64,000 nucleotides of DNA from the NCBI RefSeq assembly GCF_026013525.1, contig NZ_JAPDRA010000002.1, positions 434,001 through 498,000 of the forward strand, in the 5' to 3' direction. Shown here one piece after another: positions 16,368 through 23,812 of the stretch. Source of the stretch: Sphingomonas canadensis. GTDB lineage: Bacteria; Pseudomonadota; Alphaproteobacteria; Sphingomonadales; Sphingomonadaceae. Position 1 is the stretch's first letter. The number at the start of each line of letters is the position of its first letter. Below the pieces are notes generated by a model that did no database searches, had not been told where the DNA came from, and saw nothing but the letters and a program-made list of their open reading frames with translations. Both the position numbers and the translations under genes were made by a program.

Positions 16368-16382
16368 GAACATTAGCAGAAC
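16368..16382 (-). promoter_or_regulatory. LexA-type SOS box
   Basis: On the minus strand GTTCTGCTAATGTTC, a perfect match to the alphaproteobacterial LexA operator GTTC-N7-GTTC, 8 bases before the polymerase start codon. Its spacer contains GCTAAT, which could be the promoter -10, so LexA would block polymerase directly. Confidence 0.72.
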
Positions 16383-16425
16383 GATGCGCCGGGGGACACC
16401 CATGCCTTCCGGCAAAGGCGGCGGC

Positions 16426-16593
16426 TCAGTCGCGCGTGACGTGCCACACCCGGTCAAGGCCGCGGTGCATGCGGACGCCGCAGTGGATGCACACGCTCTG
16501 CCAGCCAGAAGGGGTCTCGCGCGCCTTGCCGCGCGAGCGCTGGTGCCTGCCGAAGACACACATCAGCCTGCCAAACAGGCCGGAAATACGCAT
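16426..16593 (-). CDS. Small zinc-ribbon-like hypothetical protein
   Basis: A 55-residue ORF: MRISGLFGRLMCVFGRHQRS, a basic middle, then WQSVCIHCGVRMHRGLDRVW. The C-x-x-C-G pair with upstream Cys/His could bind a metal. Sphingomonads carry small proteins of this design (hydrophobic start, H-x-R-S-R, W-x-S-x-C-x-x-C-G, terminal W), without known role. The ATG lacks a strong ribosome-binding site. It lies upstream of the Y-family polymerase on the same strand, 43 bases before the SOS box. Confidence 0.6.
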   Translation of the reverse strand: MRISGLFGRLMCVFGRHQRSRGKARETPSGWQSVCIHCGVRMHRGLDRVWHVTRD

Positions 16594-16765
16594 CGAAATG
16601 TAGCCCTGCTCACGAATTTGCCCCGCTATTTCAGAATTGTTGCAGATATTCCAGACCCGCGTTCTGTATTTCCGCCATTGCGGGGCTTCTCTCCGGAGCG
16701 CCGCCGTGGTTGTTAGGCGCAGGCCCCGCGGGCGGATGCCGGGCGGGGCATAGAGGGAGGATGCG

Positions 16766-17287
16766 ATGCGGATGAATCCACTCCGGAGCCAGCGGCTGGC
16801 CGCCGCTGGGCTGGCGCTAGCGCTGGCCGGATGCGGGCAGGGCAGCGTGACGGTTGCCCCCGGCAACGACGCCGGCAACGAGACGATGAACCTGACGCCC
16901 CCGCCGCCGGAGCCGGCGAACATGGCGGAACCCGCGCCGGTCAACGCCACCGCGACGCCTTCTGCATCCACGCTCGGCGGCGTCGATCTGGCGGGCAAGG
17001 TGCGCGCGACGGGGCAGGAGCCCTTCTGGCTGCTGGAGATTCACGGCAGCACGCTGGTCTATACCGACTATTCGGTGGAGACGCCGCAACCCGCGACGCT
17101 GGCTCCGGCCGCGCCGGTGATCACCGCCACCTCGGCCACCTACAGCACCAGCTATGGCCAGGCCGGCCCGATGACGGTCACGCTCACCGCCCAGCCGTGC
17201 GACACGCCGGCGGAAACCGTCCTGCCGCTGACCGTGAAGATCCAGGTCGGCGGGCAAACGCGCGAGGGCTGCGCGGAACAGGGCTGA
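16766..17287 (+). CDS. COG3650-like lipoprotein
   Basis: A 173-residue lipoprotein (LALALAGCGQ) with a Pro/Ala/Asn-rich linker and a C-terminal domain beginning GKVRATGQEPFWLLEIHG, the G-x-E-P-F-W signature found in COG3650-type envelope proteins, followed by a beta-rich part with a probable disulfide (PCDTPA ... EGCAEQ). GGGAGG lies 5 bases before the ATG. Function unknown; an envelope role is inferred from export. It is convergent with the VWA lipoprotein gene, with a shared hairpin between. Confidence 0.72.
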   Translation: MRMNPLRSQRLAAAGLALALAGCGQGSVTVAPGNDAGNETMNLTPPPPEPANMAEPAPVNATATPSASTLGGVDLAGKVRATGQEPFWLLEIHGSTLVYTDYSVETPQPATLAPAAPVITATSATYSTSYGQAGPMTVTLTAQPCDTPAETVLPLTVKIQVGGQTREGCAEQG

Positions 17288-17298
17288 GCTCCCGTTCC

Positions 17299-17339
17299 GC
17301 CGCGGCCCGGCCCAAAGGGGCAAACGGCCGGGCCGCGGC
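17299..17339. terminator. Bidirectional hairpin terminator
   Basis: A perfect 14-bp inverted repeat (arms 17299-17312 and 17326-17339, 13-base loop) between two convergent genes. No T run follows on either side, but the position and strength suggest it serves both. Confidence 0.6.
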
Positions 17340-17381
17340 GCACCGGCGGGACCCCAGATCGCCCGCCGGCGGGGGACGGGT

Positions 17382-18953
17382 TCAAAGCGCCGCGTTCTCC
17401 GGCAGGCCGTCCGCCTCGGCGGCGAACCGGCCGCTTTCGGCGATGCCCACCAGTTCGACGAACTCGCGCCGCCAATAGTCGGCCGGCGATCCCGCCAGCC
17501 GGCGGATGTCGGCATAGCTCCAGCTTCCGAGCAGCGTATCGCCGCGCAGCTTCTGCGCAAAGCCGGCGACCGCCACGGCAAAGGCCATGTCGCCCTGCGG
17601 CGCGGCGGCCCCGGCGATCAGCGCGCGCGGCACCGGGCGTTCGATCAGCCGCGACTGTTTCTCGCCGGGCAGCTTGTAGCGCAGCTTGACGAAGGCCATC
17701 TCGCCGCTGCCCGATTGGGCGGGCGCGGCGGCGGGCTGGTTCCCGGCGTAGCGGCGCGGCCCCGACCAGCCCTGTGCGCCCGTGGGGACGATCTCGTAGA
17801 TCGCGGTCACCTGATGCCCGGCGCCGATTTCGCCCGCGTCGACCTGGTCGTTCTTGAAGTCCTCCTCGCGCAGCGCGCGGTTCTCATATCCGATCAGCCG
17901 GTACTGGCTAACCGCCGCCGGATCGAACTCCACCTGCACCTTCACGTCGCCCGCGATCGTGAACAGCGTGGAGCCGAGCTGCTCGTCCAGCACCTTCCGC
18001 GCCTCCATCGCGGTGTCGATATAGGCGTAGTTGCCGTTCCCCTTGTCCGCGATCGCTTCCATCATCGCGTCGTTCAGATTGTCGCGGCCAAAGCCCAGCG
18101 CGGTCAGCGTGATGCCGTCGTCGCGGTTGCGCTCGATCAGCTCCTCCAGCCCGCGCTGGTCGCTCAGCCCCACGTTGAAGTCGCCGTCGGTGGCCAGGAT
18201 CACGCGGTTGATCCCGCCCTCGATCCGGTTCGCGCGCGCGGTGGCATAGGCGAGCTGGATGCCCTCGCCCCCCGCGGTGGAGCCGCCCGCGTTCAGATTG
18301 TCCAGCGCGGCCTTGATCTGCAACCGGTCACTGGTCGGCGCCAGCACCAGTCCCGCGGCACCGGCATAGACCACGATCGAAACGCGATCCTGCGGCCGCA
18401 GCCCATCCGCCAGCGTGGCCAGCGCGGCCTTGACCAGCGGCAGCTTGTCCGGCTGGTCCATCGATCCGGACACGTCGACCAGGAACACCAGGTTCGCCGC
18501 CGGCCGCTCGCGATAGTTCAGGTCATAGCCGCGCAGCCCGACGCGCAGCAGCCGCGTCTGCGGGTTCCACGGCGTCGTCGATACGTCGGTGGTGACGCTG
18601 AACGGCGCGCCGCGATCGGCGGGCAGGGGATAGTCGTAGCGGAAATAGTTGATCATCTCCTCGGTGCGCACGGCGTCCCTGGGCGGCGTGGCACCCCCGA
18701 CAAGGAAGCGGCGGACGTTGGAATAGGCCGCCGTATCCACATCGACCGCGAAGGTGGAGACCGGCGCCTCGGCGACGTTGCGGACCGGCGAGATATCGTT
18801 GCGTGCATAGCGCTCGCGCATCTCGGGCGGCATCGCCGCGGGATCGGCATAAGCCTCGGTGGAAACGGGACCGGCGGAATAGGAGCCCCCCTGGCTGCAC
18901 CCCGCGAGCAATGCCGCACCCAGCGCGGCCGAACCCAGCAACCTGACACGCAT
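17382..18953 (-). CDS. YfbK-like von Willebrand factor A lipoprotein
   Basis: A 523-residue lipoprotein (GAALLAGCSQ). A N-terminal region characteristic of YfbK-like proteins (TFAVDVDTAAYSNVRRFL, VRTEEMINYFRYDYP) precedes a VWA domain with the metal-binding DVSGSM at 160-165 and a later LATDGDFNVG, then a C-terminal DUF3520-like part. The VWA domain binds protein ligands through a metal ion. Likely periplasmic or outer-membrane attached; partners unknown. It stands alone between two hairpin-flanked gaps. Confidence 0.87.
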   Translation of the reverse strand: MRVRLLGSAALGAALLAGCSQGGSYSAGPVSTEAYADPAAMPPEMRERYARNDISPVRNVAEAPVSTFAVDVDTAAYSNVRRFLVGGATPPRDAVRTEEMINYFRYDYPLPADRGAPFSVTTDVSTTPWNPQTRLLRVGLRGYDLNYRERPAANLVFLVDVSGSMDQPDKLPLVKAALATLADGLRPQDRVSIVVYAGAAGLVLAPTSDRLQIKAALDNLNAGGSTAGGEGIQLAYATARANRIEGGINRVILATDGDFNVGLSDQRGLEELIERNRDDGITLTALGFGRDNLNDAMMEAIADKGNGNYAYIDTAMEARKVLDEQLGSTLFTIAGDVKVQVEFDPAAVSQYRLIGYENRALREEDFKNDQVDAGEIGAGHQVTAIYEIVPTGAQGWSGPRRYAGNQPAAAPAQSGSGEMAFVKLRYKLPGEKQSRLIERPVPRALIAGAAAPQGDMAFAVAVAGFAQKLRGDTLLGSWSYADIRRLAGSPADYWRREFVELVGIAESGRFAAEADGLPENAAL

Positions 18954-19048
18954 TTGCGCCTCCTGCCTTAATTGTGCCGTATTTGTGGCACGATTGCGGC
19001 AAGGGTGGCAAGGCCATTTCTAGTTATCGGGTAGGAATTGCGTCCAAA

Positions 19049-19549
19049 TCATGGCGAAATATGGGCGCTGAGCGCCCTCCATGCCGGGAGTTTCGCCGCC
19101 AGGCCAATGGTATGCAGCGGACTGCTCGACGGCAGCGCGACCACCTGCCAGCGGGTGGCAAGCGGCCCGAGCTGGCGCAGCCCGTGGCGCAGCGCCGTGC
19201 CGCCGTTGAACGCGATCGCGCGCAATTCGGGCAGCGATTCGGCCAGCGCGGCGATGTCGTGCCGCTCCACGTCCTGCAGGGCGGCGTCGGTGCTGCCCTG
19301 GCGGCGCGCGCTGGCCACGACATCCCACAGTCCGACATGGGCCTCCAGCAGCGCGGTAAGCCGGCCGGGATAGGGCAGGGCGGGCAGGTCGCGCCCCGTC
19401 GCGGCCGCCATCAGCGCCCAGAACTGGTTCTGCGGATGCGCGTAATAGCGCTGCTCGCTCAGCGACCGCTCGCCTGGCAGCGATCCGAGCACCAGCAGGC
19501 GGACGCGCGGATCGACGACTGGCGGGAAGCTTTGCTTGCGGTCGTGCAT
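19049..19549 (-). CDS. Uracil-DNA glycosylase superfamily protein (deoxyinosine glycosylase type)
   Basis: A 166-residue protein of the UDG fold: DPRVRLLVLGSLPGERSLSEQRYYAHPQNQFW (the G-S-x-P-G motif and the following loop) and a C-terminal VVALPSSSPLHT, the L-P-S-S-S-P motif. These match DNA-deoxyinosine glycosylases that remove deaminated bases. The start is uncertain: ATG at 19549 is used, but 19573 and 19588 are in frame. It is divergent from the Mpo1-like gene, whose start lies only 22 bases away. Confidence 0.8.
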   Translation of the reverse strand: MHDRKQSFPPVVDPRVRLLVLGSLPGERSLSEQRYYAHPQNQFWALMAAATGRDLPALPYPGRLTALLEAHVGLWDVVASARRQGSTDAALQDVERHDIAALAESLPELRAIAFNGGTALRHGLRQLGPLATRWQVVALPSSSPLHTIGLAAKLPAWRALSAHISP

Positions 19550-19571
19550 GAGGCTGCGATAGCTTGTGCCC

Positions 19572-19904
19572 ATGGCGCGCACCATCACCCGCTATGCCGA
19601 CTTCTGGCCCTATTACCTGCGCGAGCATGCGAAGCCCGCGACGCGCGCGCTCCACTATGCCGGCACGTTCCTGACCTTCTGGTTCCTGTTGATCGCGGTG
19701 GGTGCGGGGGGCTGGTGGTGGCTGGCGATCCCGCTGGCGGGGTATGGCTTTGCCTGGGCGGCGCATTTCGGGGTGGAGCGCAACCGGCCCGCGACCTTCA
19801 CCTATCCGCTGTGGTCGCTGCTGAGCGACTATCGCATGTTCTTCCTGTGGTTCGCCGGGCGGCTGGGGCCGCATCTGGATCAGGCCGGGGTGGGGCGCGG
19901 ATAG
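19572..19904 (+). CDS. Mpo1-like (DUF962) membrane protein
   Basis: A 110-residue protein with [28 protein letters not shown], two hydrophobic segments ([15 protein letters not shown] and [18 protein letters not shown]), then [24 protein letters not shown]. The paired histidines (REH, HYAG, AHFGVE) are those of the Mpo1/YGL010w family; yeast Mpo1 is an Fe-dependent dioxygenase of 2-hydroxy fatty acid oxidation. Whether the bacterial protein does this is unknown, but 2-hydroxy fatty acids are typical of sphingomonad sphingolipids. Confidence 0.82.
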   Translation: MARTITRYADFWPYYLREHAKPATRALHYAGTFLTFWFLLIAVGAGGWWWLAIPLAGYGFAWAAHFGVERNRPATFTYPLWSLLSDYRMFFLWFAGRLGPHLDQAGVGRG

Positions 19905-19951
19905 TTTCGCTTGCTTGCCCCGGGGGCGGTAGCGCCCCTATCTAGCGCGCC

Positions 19952-20944
19952 ATGCAGATTGCTCCCGACACGCTGTCCCTGATCGGCAACACCCCGCTCG
20001 TGCGCCTGAAAGGCCCCAGCGAGGCCACCGGCTGCGAGATTTTCGGCAAGTGCGAGTTCACCAATCCCGGCGCGTCGGTGAAGGATCGCGCGGCGCTGTT
20101 CATCGTGCGCGATGCCGAGGAGAAGGGGCTGATCCAGCCCGGCGGCACGATCGTGGAGGGCACGGCGGGCAACACCGGCATCGGCCTGGCGCTGGTGGCC
20201 AATGCCAAGGGCTACAAGACGATCATCGTCATGCCCGAGACGCAGAGCCGCGAGAAGATGGACACGCTGCGCGCGCTGGGCGCGGAGCTGGTTCTGGTGC
20301 CCGCCGCGCCCTATTCGAACCCCGGCCATTTCGTCCACACCAGCCGCCGGATCGCGGAGGAGACGCCCAACGCGATCTGGGCCAACCAGTTCGACAATAT
20401 CGCCAACCGCCGCGCACACATCTGCGGCACCGCCAACGAGATCTGGGAGCAGATGGAGGGCCGCGTCGATGGCTTCACCTGCGCCGTGGGCACCGGCGGC
20501 ACGCTGGCGGGGGTCGGGCTGGGCCTCAAGTCGCATGACGAGAAGGTCCGCATCGCGCTCAGCGATCCGCATGGCGCGGCGCTCTACAATTATTATGCCC
20601 ATGGCGAGCTGAAGGCCGAGGGAAGCTCGGTGGCCGAGGGCATCGGCCAGGGGCGGATCACCGCCAACCTGGAGGGCGCGCCGATCGACACCCAGTTCCG
20701 GATCTCCGACGAGGAGGGGCTGGAATGGGTGTGGAAGCTGATGCGCGAGCAGGGGCTGGCGCTGGGCCTATCCTCCGGCATCAACGTGGCCGGCGCGGTG
20801 GCGCTGGCGCGCGAGCTGGGGCCGGGGCATCGCATCGCGACGATCCTGTGCGATACCGGATTCCGTTACCTTTCAAGCCTCTATAATCCGGAGTGGCTGC
20901 GAGCGAAGGGACTGGCTGTCCCGGACTGGCTCGAACGCCGCTGA
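19952..20944 (+). CDS. cysK: Cysteine synthase A
   Basis: A 330-residue PLP enzyme that makes cysteine from O-acetylserine and sulfide. Signatures: LIGNTPLVRL, NPGASVKDRAAL with the PLP lysine, EGTAGNTGIGLALV, GTGGTLAGV and GLSSGINVAGAV, plus VAEGIGQGRITANL. The ATG at 19952 fits the family start. It lies 47 bases after the Mpo1-like gene. Cytoplasmic. Confidence 0.92.
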   Translation: MQIAPDTLSLIGNTPLVRLKGPSEATGCEIFGKCEFTNPGASVKDRAALFIVRDAEEKGLIQPGGTIVEGTAGNTGIGLALVANAKGYKTIIVMPETQSREKMDTLRALGAELVLVPAAPYSNPGHFVHTSRRIAEETPNAIWANQFDNIANRRAHICGTANEIWEQMEGRVDGFTCAVGTGGTLAGVGLGLKSHDEKVRIALSDPHGAALYNYYAHGELKAEGSSVAEGIGQGRITANLEGAPIDTQFRISDEEGLEWVWKLMREQGLALGLSSGINVAGAVALARELGPGHRIATILCDTGFRYLSSLYNPEWLRAKGLAVPDWLERR

Positions 20945-20994
20945 TCGCGCGGCTCGACAACGCGCCGTTAAGGCGTTACATTTATGCAACACGT

Positions 20995-21309
20995 ATGAAG
21001 CCCGGAACCTCAGAGGAATCCGCTCAGGCGATGCAGCGCGTCCGCGTCGGGATGACGGGGCTGGCGCTGGTGCTGGTGCTGATCGGGCTCGCGAGCGCGA
21101 TCTTCTCCTCCGCCAATCGCGATGAGCCGGTGGCCGCCGTCGGCGCGCCCAACGCGGCGGTTGTCGCGAACATCACCGATCTGTCGAACACCGCCGCCGG
21201 CAAGGCGAAGGAAGAGCCGCTGGCGACGCTGGGCGTGGCGCCCAGCACGGCCGCGCAAGAGGATGCGGCGCACGCGCCACCAGCCGGCGGGAATCCCGGC
21301 CCCAAATAG
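20995..21309 (+). CDS. Small single-spanning membrane protein, unknown
   Basis: A 104-residue ORF with one membrane helix (RVGMTGLALVLVLIGLASAIF) after a short cytoplasmic start, then an Ala-rich periplasmic tail ending in Pro/Gly. No family recognised. The ATG at 20995 was chosen over the open frame upstream, which overlaps cysK. It lies 50 bases after cysK and may be co-transcribed. It is the last gene before the long mraZ leader. Confidence 0.6.
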   Translation: MKPGTSEESAQAMQRVRVGMTGLALVLVLIGLASAIFSSANRDEPVAAVGAPNAAVVANITDLSNTAAGKAKEEPLATLGVAPSTAAQEDAAHAPPAGGNPGPK

Positions 21310-21511
21310 CCCCATTCGCCCCCCAGGCGGGTTTTCCGGAGGCTGGGAGCCTTTGGTTCCATCGCCCGCAAGTGCGGCGACTCGCCGGATTTCTGCGATT
21401 CCGCGCGCATGCGGCGATGTGTCTTGCCGCGATTTGTGCTAATGCAAGTAGCAGGGACAGGCTCCGGAAGCCGGCGCGGTGGCGCCGAAACCGGCCCGCG
21501 CGGCACCGGAA

Positions 21512-21600
21512 GGCCCCGCCGCCCCAGGGAAACAGGCTTCGATGGCATCGTTAACCAGCATCGGAAACGCGATCCGGATTCCGTCAGGCGCGGCGGGGCC
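21512..21600 (+). other. Long-loop inverted repeat in the mraZ leader
   Basis: GGCCCCGCCGC at 21512-21522 pairs perfectly with 21590-21600; GTTTT follows. The 67-base loop itself can fold further. It may be a terminator for the preceding gene or part of a non-coding RNA. Confidence 0.4.
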
Positions 21601-21640
21601 GTTTTGGCGGCGAGAAGTAAGAACAAAGCAAGATTTAATA

Positions 21641-21655
21641 GAACATATTTAGAAC
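21641..21655 (-). promoter_or_regulatory. LexA-type SOS box ahead of mraZ
   Basis: GAAC-ATATTTA-GAAC on the plus strand, read on the minus strand as GTTC-N7-GTTC, an exact alphaproteobacterial LexA operator. A third GAAC at 21621 is exactly 20 bases upstream. It lies in the AT-rich block about 190 bases before mraZ. Confidence 0.5.
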
Positions 21656-21656
21656 A

Positions 21657-21671
21657 TGGGGGAATTTGGGG
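21657..21671 (+). promoter_or_regulatory. Possible MraZ box (two TGGGG repeats)
   Basis: TGGGG-GAATT-TGGGG: two direct repeats with a 5-base spacer, the layout of the TGGGN-N5 repeats that MraZ binds in enterobacteria. Only two units are seen and the third position does not match. Autoregulation is inferred. Confidence 0.45.
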
Positions 21672-21771
21672 CTAAAAACCCATTTCCGGCATTGAATCCC
21701 TGAATGGCTGTGGTAAACGAAACCTCAGCTAATCGGGGCAGAGTCCTATTCACCGTCCAACATGAGTTGCG

Positions 21772-21802
21772 CCGGAAGGCGGCGTTTCACCGCGCCTTCC
21801 GG
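21772..21802 (+). other. 10-bp leader hairpin before mraZ
   Basis: CCGGAAGGCG pairs perfectly with CGCCTTCCGG across an 11-base loop, 38 bases before the mraZ start. No T run follows. It could shape mRNA stability or translation. Confidence 0.45.
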
Positions 21803-21840
21803 GGGCGGGTGGCCTTTGCCCCGGGGTTCAGGGGTTTGAG

Positions 21841-22326
21841 GTGTCTCGCGACGTCTTCGAAGGATTTGCGCTGCAGAGCGTCGAGGATAAGGGTCGCGTA
21901 GCGATCCCCGCCGACCTGCGCGCGACCATCGAGCGTAACTGCGAGAGCCGCATCGTCGTCATCGGCTTGCACGAGAGCGAGCCCTGCCTTTCGGCGCACG
22001 ACCTTGCCTGGTCGCAGGAAAAGCACCGCCGCATCGACAATCCCGCCGCCGCCCCCTTCACCGAGGCCGCCGGCGTGGGCGAGCGCGCGATGCAGCAGGC
22101 GTTCGGCCCGGTGGAGCGCGCCAGCTTCGATCCCAGCGGCCGCTTCATCCTGCCCCCGTTCTTTCGCGCGGAGGCGAAGATCGGGAAGTGGGCGGCGTTT
22201 TCGGGCGCCGGCAACACGTTCAACATCTGGGCGCCCGAGATGCTGATGGCGACGACCGCGCCGGAGCTTGCGCGGCTGCGTTCCTATTGCGCCTATCTGT
22301 GCCAGGCCAAGGGCATCGCGCTGTGA
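21841..22326 (+). CDS. mraZ: Transcriptional regulator MraZ
   Basis: A 161-residue MraZ with two SpoVT/AbrB-type units: the first has [17 protein letters not shown], the second [14 protein letters not shown], where the D/E-x-x-G-R-x-x-x-P motif is repeated. MraZ binds repeats upstream of its own operon and controls the dcw genes. It starts at a GTG; AGGGG lies 7 bases upstream. The stop overlaps the rsmH GTG start (GTGA). Confidence 0.9.
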   Translation: MSRDVFEGFALQSVEDKGRVAIPADLRATIERNCESRIVVIGLHESEPCLSAHDLAWSQEKHRRIDNPAAAPFTEAAGVGERAMQQAFGPVERASFDPSGRFILPPFFRAEAKIGKWAAFSGAGNTFNIWAPEMLMATTAPELARLRSYCAYLCQAKGIAL

Positions 22327-23267
22327 GCGCGGCGCCCCATATCCCCGTGCTGCTCGACGAGGTTGTCGCGGCGCTCGATCCCCGTCCGGGCGAGCGCCAC
22401 GTCGACGCGACCTTCGGCGCGGGCGGATATACCAAAGCGATCCTCGAGCGGGGTGCCGAGGTGGCTGCCCTGGACCGCGACCCCCGTGCGGTCCAGGGCG
22501 GTCTCTCGCTCGTCGCCGAAAGCGGCGGGCGCCTTGTGCTGATCGAGGCGCCGTTCAGCCAGATGGAGGCGGAGCTCGCGCGCCGCGGCTTCGCGCCGGT
22601 GGATGGCGTGACGATGGATATCGGCGTCTCCTCGATGCAGATCGACGATCCCGATCGCGGCTTCAGCTTCCAGAAGGACGGCGACCTCGACATGCGCATG
22701 TCGGGCGAGGGGATGAGTGCGGCCGATTTCCTGAACACCGCCGACGAGGCGGAGATCGCCGACATACTCTATCACTATGGCGAGGAGCGCCAGTCGCGCC
22801 GCGTGGCCCGCGCCATCGTCTCCGCGCGACCCCTTAAGCGGACTTCCGAACTCGCGAACGTGGTAAAGAAGGCGTTAGGACATAAGCCGCACGAGAAGAA
22901 GGACCCCGCGACGCGGACCTTCCAGGCGATCCGGATCCATGTGAACCGCGAGCTGGACGAGCTCGCAGAGGGCCTCGCCGCGGCCGAGCGGGTGCTCAAG
23001 CCAGGCGGCCGCCTGGCGGTGGTGACGTTCCACAGCCTGGAGGACCGGCTGGTGAAGCGTTTCCTGCGCGAACGTTCGGGCGGCGAATCCGCCGGTTCGC
23101 GCCACAGGCCCGCCGCCGGCCCGAAGGCGGCACCGAGCTTCGAGTCGCTCGCCAAGGCCGTCCGGCCCGGCGAGGCGGAGATTAACCGTAACCCGCGCGC
23201 GCGTTCAGCGACGCTTCGGGTGGCGCGGCGTACTGCCGCCGCGCCATGGTCGGAAGGAGTGGACTGA
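22323..23267 (+). CDS. rsmH: 16S rRNA m4C1402 methyltransferase RsmH (MraW)
   Basis: A 314-residue SAM-dependent methyltransferase. [28 protein letters not shown] (SAM loop), [25 protein letters not shown] and [13 protein letters not shown] are family hallmarks. It methylates N4 of C1402 in 16S rRNA. The GTG start overlaps the mraZ stop by four bases; the frame is open upstream inside mraZ, but the family starts here. Confidence 0.95.
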   Translation: MSAAPHIPVLLDEVVAALDPRPGERHVDATFGAGGYTKAILERGAEVAALDRDPRAVQGGLSLVAESGGRLVLIEAPFSQMEAELARRGFAPVDGVTMDIGVSSMQIDDPDRGFSFQKDGDLDMRMSGEGMSAADFLNTADEAEIADILYHYGEERQSRRVARAIVSARPLKRTSELANVVKKALGHKPHEKKDPATRTFQAIRIHVNRELDELAEGLAAAERVLKPGGRLAVVTFHSLEDRLVKRFLRERSGGESAGSRHRPAAGPKAAPSFESLAKAVRPGEAEINRNPRARSATLRVARRTAAAPWSEGVD

Positions 23268-23812
23268 TGGCTGTGACCAGGATGAAGGGGCTGGGCTGGT
23301 TGGTCTGTTGCATGATCGTTGCTCCGGTCTGCAGCTTCGCGACTTCCTATGGCTCCGCAGAACGTACGCGCCTTGCCTCGGTGGATGCGAAGATCCGCAC
23401 CGCTGAGAAGGAGATTCTTGCGCTGGAGACCGAGTTCGCGGCGCGCGCGAGCCAGCTTCAGCTTGAGGAGTGGAACGGCACCGCGCTGGGCCTCGCCGCC
23501 CCGCAGGCCGCGCAATATGTGACCAGCGAGGCGCAGCTAGCCAGCCTCGGCCAGCCCGCCGTGGCCGGTGAAGACGCGCCGCGCCGCGAGCTTGCGGCTG
23601 CCGTGGTGCCCGCGTCGGTGCGCACCGCGATGGCCGCCACCTCGCCCGCGATCGTCACCGCCGATGCCGGCTCCAGCCGCCAGGCGGTGGCCGCGGCCGG
23701 CGCGCGCCGGGGCGGGGAAGTCGTCAAGGTTCGCCAGGTGGCGATGCTGGACAACAACACGCTTGAAGACCTGAAGCGTCTCGCCGCCGCCGAAGCGCAG
23801 AAGCTGCGTTGA
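23267..23812 (+). CDS. ftsL: FtsL-like cell division protein
   Basis: A 181-residue bitopic membrane protein in the ftsL position between rsmH and ftsI. One N-terminal membrane helix ([21 protein letters not shown]) is followed by a coiled-coil-like stretch ([29 protein letters not shown]), as in FtsL, and an Ala-rich C-terminal tail, making it longer than the E. coli protein. FtsL forms the FtsQBL complex that activates FtsWI. Identity rests on position and topology more than on sequence. AAGGAGTG precedes the ATG, which overlaps the rsmH stop by one base. Confidence 0.8.
   Translation: MAVTRMKGLGWLVCCMIVAPVCSFATSYGSAERTRLASVDAKIRTAEKEILALETEFAARASQLQLEEWNGTALGLAAPQAAQYVTSEAQLASLGQPAVAGEDAPRRELAAAVVPASVRTAMAATSPAIVTADAGSSRQAVAAAGARRGGEVVKVRQVAMLDNNTLEDLKRLAAAEAQKLR

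Larger units (their letters stand above)
21310..21840 (+). promoter_or_regulatory. 531-base leader ahead of the dcw cluster
   Basis: No convincing gene. The first 300 bases are GC-rich and contain an 11-bp perfect inverted repeat (21512-21522 with 21590-21600, 67-base loop) followed by GTTTT, possibly a terminator or a small structured RNA. From about 21610 to 21720 the sequence turns AT-rich, unusual here, and holds the LexA-type box (21641-21655) and two TGGGG units (21657-21671). A 10-bp hairpin (21772-21802) lies just before mraZ. The cluster promoter is probably in the AT-rich part; I cannot fix its -35 and -10. Confidence 0.6.

Noticed and set aside
21440..21610. Signal recognition particle RNA or riboswitch in the mraZ leader
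   Set aside because: The characteristic SRP tetraloop region and known riboswitch cores (FMN, cobalamin) are not matched; only inverted repeats remain.
21024..21626. 200-codon minus-strand frame starting 15 bases from the LexA-type box
   Set aside because: Tempting as an SOS-controlled gene, but the translation is low-complexity Pro/Arg/Ser, overlaps the small membrane gene on the other strand and has no ribosome-binding site or motif.
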